NCBI GenBank assembly: GCA_027080775.1
Contig: JALWPV010000011.1
Span: 1-64,000, forward strand
Direction of reading: 5' to 3'
Length of the DNA: 64,000 bases
Origin: Acidilobaceae archaeon
Lineage (GTDB): Archaea; Thermoproteota; Thermoprotei_A; Sulfolobales; Acidilobaceae
Shown here: positions 43,876 through 51,940 of the stretch, in pieces
How the letters are laid out: the number at the start of each line of letters is the position of its first letter
Numbering within the stretch: position 1 is the stretch's first letter
Notes under the pieces: generated by a model
Database searches by the model: none
Seen by the model: the letters and a program-made list of their open reading frames with translations, nothing else
What the model was told of the DNA's origin: nothing
Translations under genes and position numbers: made by a program

Positions 43876-44425
43876 GAGCACCCTGTTCTCCAGGCTGGTA
43901 GGCGAGCTCAAGAGGCTCGGCTGTAAGGTGGGCGGCATAGCCGCGCCAGAGGCCCGGGGCCCCAGTGGTAGGAGGGAGGGCTTCTACATAGTAGACCTGG
44001 CCAGCGGTGAGAGGGCCTGGCTTGCCCGCGTAGGAGCCGGCAGGGGGCCCCGCGTGGGCAGGTACACTGTGCTTGTTGACAGCGCAGAGAGGCTCGGCGT
44101 GGGGGCCCTGAGGAGGGCCCTTGAAGGCGCCGACGTCATTGCCATAGACGAGGTCGGCCCAATGGAGCTTGCCGTACCCAGTCTCAGGGAGGCTATACTC
44201 GAGGCCGCGAGGGCGGCGAAGCCCCTCCTAGCGGTGGTTCACGCACGACTGGCGTCGAGGGACCCGGTGGTCCACGGGGTTCTCGCAGCGAATTCCAGGA
44301 TAGTAGAGGTGACGCTCGATAATAGAGGCATCCTAGCCTCGAAGGCGCCGGAGCTTGCGGGGTGGCTAGTCGATGGCGGCCGATGCTGTGGTCGCAGAGG
44401 GGAGGGCCCTCGTCTGGATACCTGA
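43823..44425 (+). CDS. THEP1-type nucleoside-triphosphatase
   Basis: 200 residues. LLITGRPGVGKSTLFSRLVG (Walker A), GGIAAPEARGPSGRREGFYI and VIAIDEVGPMELAVP (Walker B) are typical of the THEP1/NTPase_1 family, which hydrolyses NTPs in vitro and has no settled role in the cell. It overlaps the regulator upstream by 53 bases and trm1 downstream by 53 bases, a tightly packed three-gene unit. Confidence 0.85.
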   Translation: MSCSARRLLITGRPGVGKSTLFSRLVGELKRLGCKVGGIAAPEARGPSGRREGFYIVDLASGERAWLARVGAGRGPRVGRYTVLVDSAERLGVGALRRALEGADVIAIDEVGPMELAVPSLREAILEAARAAKPLLAVVHARLASRDPVVHGVLAANSRIVEVTLDNRGILASKAPELAGWLVDGGRCCGRRGEGPRLDT

Positions 44426-45602
44426 CCCCACGGGCGCCGTGGCTGGTAGGAGGCTCGAGCCGGCCTGGCTACCCGTCTTCTACAATCCCGTGATGGAGTT
44501 CAACCGGGATCTAAGCGTTGTAGCCCTCCAAGCCTACATTGACCTATACGCCCCACACAAGCCCGTCACTATAGTCGAGCCCCTGACGGCTACAGGCGTC
44601 AGGAGTGTGAGGTACGCCCTCGAGGTGGAGGGGGTTGGGAGGGTCATAGCAGGGGACATAGACCCTGAAGCCGTGGAGTACGCCGCCAGGAACGTCAGGT
44701 CGAACGGGGTCGAGGATGTAGTGGAGGTGAGGAGGGCTGACGCCTCAGCACTCCTCTACAGAGTCTCCCGGGAGGAGGGAGAACCCGTTCTAGTTGTAGA
44801 CCTGGACCCCTTTGGGAGCCCCGCCCCCTTCATGGACGCTGCACTAGCCGCCATTGGCCACCGCGGCCTGCTCGCAGTCACCGCCACCGACCTCGCCGTG
44901 CTAGAGGGATCCAAGCGCAGGGTAGCCCTCCGCCGCTACCATGTCAGGATAGAGAGGATCCCGCAGGCGCGCGAGATCGCTCTAAGGGTTCTGCTGGGCT
45001 ACGCTGCCAGGGTGGCGGCGGCCCACGACAAGGCCTTGAGGCCCCTCCTGGCCTACTGGGCCGACCACTACGTGAGGGCCTACATGCTCGTGGAGAGGGG
45101 GGCGCGGGCGGCCGACCGCATGCTGGAGGAGTGCATTGCAATGGCCCGCTGGTGCCGGGACCTAGGCCACCCACTCTTCGAGGGATGCCCCACGCCTACT
45201 AGAGCACCAGAGCTGGGCCCCCTCTGGGCCTGCGATTTAGGAGACGAGGATTTCGCGGCCCGACTGGCCAGACTCGCCCCAGAGAGGTACGGGTACCTAG
45301 CCAGCATAGCGAGGATCAAGTCCTTAGTGAGCGTCCTCCTAGAGGAGCTACCCCTAAGCAGGGGCAGGTTCTACTATGAGACGTGGGCGCTCGCCGCCAG
45401 CCTCAAGATCGACACTCCCTCGAGGAGGGGGCTCGCTGAGGAGTTGGAGTCGAGGGGGTGGAGGTCCTCGCCCACGCATTTATCCCCAGCGGGCCTGAGG
45501 AGTGATGCCCCCCTGGTTGAGGTCGTGGACGCGGCTGTCAAGCTTTACCATCATCGCCGAGGAGCTCGCGGGCCTTCCTCTCGAGCCAGGCTTGAAGTAT
45601 AG
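44373..45602 (+). CDS. trm1: tRNA (guanine(26)-N2)-dimethyltransferase
   Basis: 409 residues. VFYNPVMEFNRDLSV is the Trm1 N-terminal motif; EPLTATGVRSVRYA binds SAM; VVDLDPFGSPAPFMDA is the catalytic DPFG. The SAM-dependent enzyme makes m2,2G26 in tRNA, stabilising the fold at high temperature. The end of the gene overlaps convergent TFE-beta by 65 bases, the largest such overlap in the window. Confidence 0.94.
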   Translation: MAADAVVAEGRALVWIPDPTGAVAGRRLEPAWLPVFYNPVMEFNRDLSVVALQAYIDLYAPHKPVTIVEPLTATGVRSVRYALEVEGVGRVIAGDIDPEAVEYAARNVRSNGVEDVVEVRRADASALLYRVSREEGEPVLVVDLDPFGSPAPFMDAALAAIGHRGLLAVTATDLAVLEGSKRRVALRRYHVRIERIPQAREIALRVLLGYAARVAAAHDKALRPLLAYWADHYVRAYMLVERGARAADRMLEECIAMARWCRDLGHPLFEGCPTPTRAPELGPLWACDLGDEDFAARLARLAPERYGYLASIARIKSLVSVLLEELPLSRGRFYYETWALAASLKIDTPSRRGLAEELESRGWRSSPTHLSPAGLRSDAPLVEVVDAAVKLYHHRRGARGPSSRARLEV

Positions 45603-45942
45603 GGCACGTCCTGGGGTCGTTGAAGTTGCCTGGCCCGCACTGCCCTAGGAAGGGGCAGGTGAAGCAGGGTATGTCGAGCACGTCCTCTATGTCGACCTTT
45701 AGCTTCAACTCGAGGCTCGGGGGCCTGGTGTACCTGAGCCTGTAGGTCCTCCTCCCATTGACGACCACCTGCTCCCTCCTGATGAGCCCCTTCTTAGCCA
45801 GCCTGAGCACTAGCCTCGAGCCCTCCCTGCTATCGAGGCCCAGCCTCCTCCAGAGGTCGCTCTGTAGTATACCCGTGGAGCCGCTGTTCCTTATCATCTC
45901 TAGGGCGGTCTTCTCCAGCTCCTCCATGCTGACCTTCGGCAC
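45538..45942 (-). CDS. Transcription factor TFE-beta (RPC39-like)
   Basis: 134 residues. An N-terminal winged helix (TGILQSDLWRRLGLDSREGS, RLAKKGLIRREQVVVNGRRTY) is followed by a four-cysteine cluster domain: IPCFTCPFLGQCGPGNF ... RTCPILQAWL, predicted to bind a [4Fe-4S] cluster. This is the crenarchaeal TFE-beta, which pairs with TFE-alpha to open promoters. Convergent with trm1. Confidence 0.85.
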   Translation of the reverse strand: MPKVSMEELEKTALEMIRNSGSTGILQSDLWRRLGLDSREGSRLVLRLAKKGLIRREQVVVNGRRTYRLRYTRPPSLELKLKVDIEDVLDIPCFTCPFLGQCGPGNFNDPRTCPILQAWLERKARELLGDDGKA

Positions 45943-46060
45943 GCTACCTACACCTCCACGGCTTGTCTGGAGGGTGGCTTCTCAGCGCCTAGGAGTAGAT
46001 AGTGCATTCTGGGGGGTTTATAGTTTAGGATAGGGAGCGTTAGCCCTATGCGACGTGGGC

Positions 46061-46981
46061 TTAGACTTTAACTATTATGACGAGGTCGGAGAGTATGAAT
46101 CTGAACTGCTTCCGTATAGTCGACTCCATAACCGATAGGGTGCGGGCCACGTCGCGCTGCGAGACCCTGTAGCCGTAGAGCCTCGCCGCGAGGTACACGG
46201 CAGCCCCCGCGAGGGCCTCGGGCCTCCTGCCCTCGACACCCTTACCCATCTCCACGACCTTATCGAGGATCCTGAGGGCGAGCCTGGTCACCTCATGGGG
46301 AAGCTTCAGGTCGCCGGTGGCCTTTACCACGAAGCTCCGCATCATGTCTATGTGTGTGGATAGCCTCCCCCTGCCAGCGACGTAGTTCATGCTCCAGATC
46401 CTACTTAGGACGCCAGAGTCGTTCAGCTCGCGTGTTCCCTTCCAGAGCTCGCTCCTGGTGATGCCTAGGGCCTCGAGGATCCTGGCCTGTGGTATGCTGT
46501 ACTTGTGCAGGCCCACCGCCTCCTTTATGGCGGCGCCCACTATCTGGCGGGCCTTGCTGGGCTTCGGCTTCCCGTTCTCGAAGTACATGTGAAGTATCAT
46601 GCCAGCTGTCTCCTGGACCTCGCGGGGCAGATTAAGGGTGCTCGCCACGTCCTTCAGGAGCTTGAGGTGCTCGAAGTGGACTCTCTCCGAGTACGTCAGA
46701 CCGAGTCTCCCGCGGCACCTCCTCCCCCGGCAACGCCTCAGGAGCATGAGCCTCCTCGTCCTCGAGGACCTAGGGGCCTCGAGGCCAACCTGCTCCCTTA
46801 GGGCGTGGTGGGTGTACGTGGAGCGCACGGAGGCTCTGGCCCTATCTATGCCCTTCTCCCTGTCCCTTGCGGCGTTCCACTCTGGACCCACGTCCATGAC
46901 CGCGCCTAGCACCCGCCCCGTATCCGCGCAGATCACGTTCCCGAACTCGTCTACCACCTTTCTGCACGACACGCCCGGCAC
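46061..46981 (-). CDS. tfb: Transcription factor B (divergent paralogue)
   Basis: 306 residues. The N-terminal ribbon is reduced to SCRKVVDEFGNVICADTG, keeping the crenarchaeal C...CxxTG form with only two cysteines, then MDVGPEWNA. Two cyclin folds follow (about 100-195 and 205-300), with TRSELWKGTRELNDSG and GYRVSQRDVARTLSVMESTI as core helices. It recruits RNA polymerase to TBP-bound promoters. A basic, Arg-rich linker (RRCRGRRCRGR) sits where the B-reader/linker should be. The first 140 bases overlap the gar1-like frame. Confidence 0.85.
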   Translation of the reverse strand: MPGVSCRKVVDEFGNVICADTGRVLGAVMDVGPEWNAARDREKGIDRARASVRSTYTHHALREQVGLEAPRSSRTRRLMLLRRCRGRRCRGRLGLTYSERVHFEHLKLLKDVASTLNLPREVQETAGMILHMYFENGKPKPSKARQIVGAAIKEAVGLHKYSIPQARILEALGITRSELWKGTRELNDSGVLSRIWSMNYVAGRGRLSTHIDMMRSFVVKATGDLKLPHEVTRLALRILDKVVEMGKGVEGRRPEALAGAAVYLAARLYGYRVSQRDVARTLSVMESTIRKQFRFILSDLVIIVKV

Positions 46982-47321
46982 CCCTACGCCTACCGCGGCC
47001 GGCGGGCGCCTCCCTCCGAGGCGGGTGCATCACCACCTGGACGCCCGCCTGGAGGCCCTGCAAGAGACCCCTCTCGGATGGCTTCACGACAACGTAGGGG
47101 TCCCCCACATTACCTATTATATCGCTGACAACACCAATCCTCCCACCAGACCCGTCCAGCACTTCCCAGCCGAGCCTTGGGAGGCCGTTGGAGGGCTTCA
47201 CTACTATATGGCCAGTCCTCACCAGCGCCCATACCTCGCCTCTAACTACACGCTGCCTCTGCCTCTTGCGCGCCGCACGCCTACCCTGCAAGCGAGCACC
47301 CGCCTCGGAGGGGTGAGGCAC
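46842..47321 (-). CDS. Gar1-like H/ACA RNP protein
   Basis: The core GHIVVKPSNGLPRLGWEVLD, then GRIGVVSDIIGNVGDPYVVV with KPSERG, is the Gar1 beta-barrel that binds Cbf5 in the H/ACA pseudouridylation complex. An Arg-rich N-terminus precedes it. The frame runs 140 bases into tfb, giving an Arg/Gly-rich tail; that tail may be genuine (RGG-like) or the annotation may hide a frameshift, since archaeal Gar1 is usually 75-110 residues. gar1 next to tfb is a common archaeal order. Confidence 0.65.
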   Translation of the reverse strand: MPHPSEAGARLQGRRAARKRQRQRVVRGEVWALVRTGHIVVKPSNGLPRLGWEVLDGSGGRIGVVSDIIGNVGDPYVVVKPSERGLLQGLQAGVQVVMHPPRREAPAGRGRRRGAGRVVQKGGRRVRERDLRGYGAGARRGHGRGSRVERRKGQGEGHR

Positions 47322-47428
47322 CCCCCTCTTAAGGCGCCATGGAGACCTGTGGGGGAATGGGTTTAAGGAGGGTCTCGGCCCTAGGGAGCGGAGAATACAT
47401 TTAATCAGGGCGCCCAGCTTCTCTGGGT

Positions 47429-47737
47429 CTAGCCGCCGCGGCCCCTGCTCCTGAGGCGCCTGATCTCCCTGGCTATCTCCAGGAGGGTGCGCCTCTTCGA
47501 GCCGATCTTCTTGACCGAGACCCTCCTGGTCTGCCTGTACCAGGAGCGGGGGTAAGCCTTGTCCTCCACGATGGGTTCCAGACCCAGGCTCTCAGCCGCT
47601 TTGACTATCTCGTCCAGGCGTGGCTGTGGCACGGCTTCGCTTCTCGGTATCTTCCTGCCCTCTCTGGTGGTTGCAGATGAGTCTATGTTAACGGGCCAGA
47701 AGACGACGCGGCGCCCCTTATAGTCTCTACTGCTCAC
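47429..47737 (-). CDS. srp19: Signal recognition particle protein SRP19
   Basis: 102 residues. RRVVFWPVNIDSSATTREGR, KIPRSEAVPQP and YPRSWYRQTRRVSVKK are the RNA-binding surfaces of SRP19, which prepares 7S RNA for SRP54 binding. The C-terminus is basic. It sits between S8e and gar1 in an information-processing block. Confidence 0.94.
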   Translation of the reverse strand: MSSRDYKGRRVVFWPVNIDSSATTREGRKIPRSEAVPQPRLDEIVKAAESLGLEPIVEDKAYPRSWYRQTRRVSVKKIGSKRRTLLEIAREIRRLRSRGRGG

Positions 47738-47819
47738 AGCGGCTCCCCACGAAGGATCCTATCGGGGGTCGCGGGCTTCTGCCTCCTACTTTTAGGGGCT
47801 AGTGAGCAGGGGCGGCGCG

Positions 47820-48224
47820 CTAGCCCCGCTTCTCAGGCTCGCCTATGAGTACCGCGTTCACCACACCATCTTGCCCGGGCCTGCTTGTGACCCTGGCTAG
47901 CCCTGCCTCTGTCTGGATTATGACTCCCCTCACGATTATCCCTCTCCTGGCGAACTCCCTGTTAGGAGCGCTCTCTACGACCCTCAGGATACGCGCCTTC
48001 ACGCTCTTACCCGTCTTCGGGTCGGAGACCACAGCGTAGGCGGCCCTCCTCACTCTAACCTTGAAGTTGCCTCCGCGCACCCTGATCTTGGCCCTCTCAT
48101 CCTTGTCTGAGAGCACCGGCGGAACGAAGGGCCTCCCATAGGCGTACTTCCTCTTGACCTTGTAGTACCAGCTCCTCTTACCCCCGCTGGGCTTCTTGTG
48201 GTCCCTCCACTGGTAGACGCCCAT
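47820..48224 (-). CDS. rps8e: 30S ribosomal protein S8e
   Basis: 134 residues. MGVYQWRDHKKPSGGKRSWY, VRGGNFKVRVRRAAYAVVSD and IIQTEAGLARVTSRPGQDG are the archaeal S8e pattern. Normal length, no insertion. Confidence 0.95.
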   Translation of the reverse strand: MGVYQWRDHKKPSGGKRSWYYKVKRKYAYGRPFVPPVLSDKDERAKIRVRGGNFKVRVRRAAYAVVSDPKTGKSVKARILRVVESAPNREFARRGIIVRGVIIQTEAGLARVTSRPGQDGVVNAVLIGEPEKRG

Positions 48225-48269
48225 TGCCTGCCTCCACCCCTAGGCGTGGCGGGGGGTTGATGGGGGCCT

Positions 48270-48908
48270 TTAAGCTGTTTCCAGGCGGGCCCCGAGCTTC
48301 TCCGCGAGATCCACGGCGCTCTGGAGCCACTCGCCGCCCCTAAGCCAGGGTATGAGGGCTGCCTCTATCGCCTGCTCGGTGAGCTCCTGCCTGGTCGTGT
48401 AGCCCATGCTCTCGACGCCGATGTAGCCTATGCTCTCGCCTATGTCTCCACGCCTAGGCCTATAGGCCTCGCCCAGCTCCCTGCCCGACAGCATCTCCTC
48501 CACCAGCCACGGCGGCAGCTCAAAGGAGCTGCTGAGACCCACGCTGGCCCTCAGCCTCGGGCCCACTATGACGGCTGCCTGGGTCTCGATGAACCCTGTG
48601 CTGGTGGGCATCTCGAATAGGCCAGCCTCGACGCCGACGCCGTAGAGGCCCCCCGTTAGGGCGCGCGAGCGGTACGCCCTCTCGAGGGCCCCCCGGAGCA
48701 GCTCGTCAAGCCCCACCGGCTGCCTGGGCACGCTCGTCTCGATAGGGACCCCCCTAACGGGAAGGCCTACCAGGCGCGCGAAGACCCTCTGGGCAGCCCT
48801 TACCTTGACGGGATTCGACGTGCCTATGACGGCGAAGGCCCCCTCCAGCGTTTTGCACCCAGTACTCGGGGTGGACGGGGTGAGGCTAGTAATAAGCCCT
48901 CGCCACAC
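48270..48908 (-). CDS. DUF84-family inosine/xanthosine triphosphatase
   Basis: 212 residues from GTG 48908. FAVIGTSNPVKVRAAQRVFA is the NTP-binding N-terminus; GLYGVGVEAGLFEM, FIETQAAVIVG and GDIGESIGYIG match the DUF84/YjjX family that removes ITP and XTP from the nucleotide pool. About 20 unconserved residues precede the family start; no better start codon is in frame. Divergent from uppS. Confidence 0.82.
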   Translation of the reverse strand: MWRGLITSLTPSTPSTGCKTLEGAFAVIGTSNPVKVRAAQRVFARLVGLPVRGVPIETSVPRQPVGLDELLRGALERAYRSRALTGGLYGVGVEAGLFEMPTSTGFIETQAAVIVGPRLRASVGLSSSFELPPWLVEEMLSGRELGEAYRPRRGDIGESIGYIGVESMGYTTRQELTEQAIEAALIPWLRGGEWLQSAVDLAEKLGARLETA

Positions 48909-48934
48909 CCCACAGCCCCGGGGGGCAGCTGTAG

Positions 48935-49579
48935 GTGCCCAGGGCTCCGCTCCATGTAGGCATTATCCCAGATGGCAACCGCAGGTGGGCGCGTAGGCAC
49001 GGGGTCTCCCTTGATGAGGCCTATGAGAGGGGCTATGAGACCCTGAGAACCATCATAGACCATCTATACTCCTGGGGGTCCCGGTACGTCACAGTGTACG
49101 TTCTCAGCCGTGACAACGCTCTCCGGAGGAGCAAGCTTGAGCTATCCCTCGTGTTCCGCCTGGTAAGGAGGGGGCTCAAAGACCTCATGAGCGACGAGGC
49201 CCTCGAACGTAGAGACGTCAGAGTCGAGGTCCTCGGTGACACTAGCGTCCTCCCCGCCGACGTAGCGGATCTAGCCCGGAGGCTCGAGGAGGAGACATCC
49301 CATAGGAGGGGGGGCCTTCTAGTCTTGCTTATAGGCTACTCGAGCCTCTGGGAGCTGGCCCTCGCCCTGAAGGGCATAGAGCCCCCAAGCACTAGGCTGC
49401 CCCCCGTGGACCTAGTCATAAGGACCGGGCGCTGGAGGAGGCTTAGCGACTTTGTGCCCTTCGCCGCCCGCTATGCAGAGCTATATTTCACCGAGACTCT
49501 ATGGCCCGACTTTACTATTGAGGAGCTGGAGAGAGCGCTAGACTGGTTCTCGAGCGTCAAGAGGAACTTCGGGGCCTAG
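48935..49579 (+). CDS. uppS: Cis-prenyltransferase (undecaprenyl diphosphate synthase family)
   Basis: 214 residues, shorter than the typical 240-260. VGIIPDGNRRWARRHG is the catalytic DGNRRWA; SWGSRYVTVYVLSRDN and LVIRTGRWRRLSDFVPFAARYAELYF (written in two parts: VIRTGRWRRLSDFVP and ARYAELYF) are the substrate-binding C-terminus. Makes the polyprenyl lipid carrier used for glycans. GTG start. Confidence 0.92.
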   Translation: MPRAPLHVGIIPDGNRRWARRHGVSLDEAYERGYETLRTIIDHLYSWGSRYVTVYVLSRDNALRRSKLELSLVFRLVRRGLKDLMSDEALERRDVRVEVLGDTSVLPADVADLARRLEEETSHRRGGLLVLLIGYSSLWELALALKGIEPPSTRLPPVDLVIRTGRWRRLSDFVPFAARYAELYFTETLWPDFTIEELERALDWFSSVKRNFGA

Positions 49580-50766
49580 CTGGCCTCTGTAGCCTGGGGG
49601 CTAGACGCCCCGGGGCTTTCCCGGCGTTCACCCTCGCCCCTCCTGCTTAGAGCCTTGCCGGCTAGCTCGACGAGGCCCGCTAGGGAGGCGCCTATTATTG
49701 AGAGCTCTAGGAAGTCACTCTCTAGCAGAGCGCTTGTTAGGGCGCTCGGCAGGTCGGGGCCCCTAACGTATTGGAGGCTCTCCCCGAGCCTGTAGAAGGC
49801 TGCCGTGGCGAATAGGAACAGTATTATCGCCGCCACTTCCCCGTAGACCTCGAAGTCCCCATTGACAGTCATGTAGAGTATCCTCCCTATTATAATGTAG
49901 CCTATTGCACCTATTGAGAAGAGCATTACAGAGTACCTGAAGAAGTTAGCCATGCCCTCTATGAGGCTCTGGCTCTGGGAGATGCTATAGTAGGCCACTA
50001 CGGCGCTGGCGGCCGTGAACATAAGCATGATGACATAGCCAGCCATGACTAGCCCGGGCCTGGACGAGAACCAGGCTATCTCCCTCTTGATTACCGGCTC
50101 TAAGTTGAAGCCGTGTACCACCATTGCTAGGCCTAGGAGTGCAGCCACGGACTTGAATACCAGGCCCCCGAGGCCGAATATGCTGAGGAGCCCCGCCGTT
50201 GCGAGTAGAACGCCGGGTATACCCACGGTGTACTTAGCGAAGCGGGGGTCGGTTACGGCTTTCTTGATGTACCTAGCCACTAACATATAGCTAGCCTCGA
50301 TTCCCAGGTGCTGCTCTACTACAACACGCTTTATCCCTAGTAGTGGTAGGTGACTCCTTATTACCTCAGCTATGAGCATGTCATACTCGCTATCAGAGAC
50401 CAGTATAGCTCCAGCGGGCCTCCCGAAGTCCTGGAGTATCCTTGAGAGCTGCTCTGAGACCCTCCTCTGACCAGCTAGTAGATCCGTGGGGTGCCCAGCT
50501 AGGAGCACGACCTCGGCGTCAGCTCCCTCACTTCTCAACTGCCTGTAGACATGAAGACCGGCGAATATCGTGTTTACATCCGAATCCTCCGGCCTGGCGA
50601 TCGCGAACTGTATAGCCGCCTCCAGTACATTCTCATACCCGATAATGGGAGTCTTTAAGCCCACCGTTGAAAGGTCGTCGTCAAGATCCACTATTATTAC
50701 CAGTATCCTTCGGCCTTCGAGACCGCCTATACTCTCGACGTCTACGTCTAATATCGCTCTCTCCAT
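49576..50766 (-). CDS. DUF373 membrane protein
   Basis: 396 residues. The soluble N-terminal half (ILVIIVDLDDDLSTVGLKTP, EVVLLAGHPTDLLAGQRRVS, AILVSDSEYDMLIAEVIRSH) and about seven membrane helices from 195 match archaeal DUF373. The function is unknown. The last 25 residues are polar and disordered. Overlaps uppS by four bases (convergent). Confidence 0.8.
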   Translation of the reverse strand: MERAILDVDVESIGGLEGRRILVIIVDLDDDLSTVGLKTPIIGYENVLEAAIQFAIARPEDSDVNTIFAGLHVYRQLRSEGADAEVVLLAGHPTDLLAGQRRVSEQLSRILQDFGRPAGAILVSDSEYDMLIAEVIRSHLPLLGIKRVVVEQHLGIEASYMLVARYIKKAVTDPRFAKYTVGIPGVLLATAGLLSIFGLGGLVFKSVAALLGLAMVVHGFNLEPVIKREIAWFSSRPGLVMAGYVIMLMFTAASAVVAYYSISQSQSLIEGMANFFRYSVMLFSIGAIGYIIIGRILYMTVNGDFEVYGEVAAIILFLFATAAFYRLGESLQYVRGPDLPSALTSALLESDFLELSIIGASLAGLVELAGKALSRRGEGERRESPGASSPQATEAS

Positions 50767-50808
50767 TGGAGGGCCCCTACCACGCTCCCCAAGAGCATCA
50801 CGGAGCTA

Positions 50809-50826
50809 GCAGGCCTATAAGCCTGC
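50809..50826. promoter_or_regulatory. Perfect hairpin with TATA-like loop upstream of the DUF373 gene
   Basis: GCAGGC-CTATAA-GCCTGC: 6-base perfect arms around a TATA-like hexamer, 43 bases before the DUF373 ATG. On the minus strand it reads TTATAG, so the TATA box itself is framed by an inverted repeat, a plausible repressor site. A second TATA-like TTTTTAAG lies at 50881-50888. No gene is seen in 50767-50959. Confidence 0.4.
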
Positions 50827-50959
50827 AATCAGGAAACCCTAAATAGACGGCCTGGGAAATCAGGGGCTATCCCGGGAGAGTTTTTAAGCCTTCCTTGGGA
50901 CTCCCGCGGTTCCACTAAGCCAAATATACAGCGTGCGGGCGCGGGGAACACGAGGAATC

Positions 50960-51940
50960 CTAAGAGCGGCTGGAGCGGCCTATGATCTCGTCGAACTCGC
51001 CGTAGAGTATCCTTAGCTCCTGCAGGCTCAGTGGCTCTCCGCGCTTGTACTTCTCCATGACCTCCTTCCTCCTCTTCTCAAGTTCCTCTAGCGACATCCT
51101 GTACTGACGGGCTAACTTGAGCTCGCGCACTTTCACCATTATCTCCCTGTAGACCGCATAGAGCAGATCGAGCTGCCTCGAGAGGTCGTCGAGTATCGCG
51201 CTTCTCTCGTTTATCTCCTCGCTTAGGGCGTCTATCTTCTTGTTATACTCCTCTATGCGCTCTACCAGGCTCTGGATCTCCCTCTTGACCTCCCCTATGG
51301 ACTCCCTTATCTCGTTGATCCTCTGCGTGAGATCCCTATTCTTCAGGCGTAGCGCCTTCACCTCGGCCTCGAGCTCCATTATTGAGAGGACCTGCTGCTT
51401 TGCCTTGCGCACCCTTTCGATGAGCTCCTCGAGCCTGCTTATCTCCTCTACTATCCTCTTCTCGGCCTCGGGCGGTAGGACGCTCGTCATCTGCCTCCAC
51501 TCGAGATCCTCGAGCCTCCTCTGGAGCCTCTTGAGGGAGAGCTTGGCCAGGTCACCCTCCTTCTCGGCGAGCTTCCTCGCGAGCTGTAACTGCTCCCTCT
51601 TCTTCTCTAGCTCCTCCCTGATCTTGTCTCTCTCACTCTTCAGCTGCCTCAGCTGCTCCATCAGCTCGTTCCTCTTCCTCCTCACCTCCTGTAGGCGGCT
51701 TGTGAGCTGTCTCTTCTCCTCTATGAGCCGCCTCCTCTGGGCCCTGAGCTTCCTGTTCTCCTCTACAAGCGTCCTCCTCTGGTCCTTGATGGATATTATC
51801 TTCTCCCTATACTCCTCGGCCAGCTTGAGGAGTTCGTCCTCGCTCATGTCCTTGAGCTTCTCAATTACTCCGCGTACCTCTTCTGGGAGTGCTTCCTGCG
51901 GACCAGCGCTCTCCTGCTTCACCAGATCCTCACCCTTCAC
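50960..51940 (-). CDS. Archaeal coiled-coil protein (COG1340)
   Basis: 326 residues, almost entirely charged heptads from about 20 to 290 (for example LVEENRKLRAQRRRLIEEKR, QLKSERDKIREELEKKREQL), with few prolines or glycines. It matches the uncharacterised archaeal coiled-coil COG1340, sometimes likened to SMC/Rad50 arms but without ATPase ends. It overlaps the ACD gene stop by four bases, so it is the second gene of that operon. Confidence 0.82.
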   Translation of the reverse strand: MKGEDLVKQESAGPQEALPEEVRGVIEKLKDMSEDELLKLAEEYREKIISIKDQRRTLVEENRKLRAQRRRLIEEKRQLTSRLQEVRRKRNELMEQLRQLKSERDKIREELEKKREQLQLARKLAEKEGDLAKLSLKRLQRRLEDLEWRQMTSVLPPEAEKRIVEEISRLEELIERVRKAKQQVLSIMELEAEVKALRLKNRDLTQRINEIRESIGEVKREIQSLVERIEEYNKKIDALSEEINERSAILDDLSRQLDLLYAVYREIMVKVRELKLARQYRMSLEELEKRRKEVMEKYKRGEPLSLQELRILYGEFDEIIGRSSRS

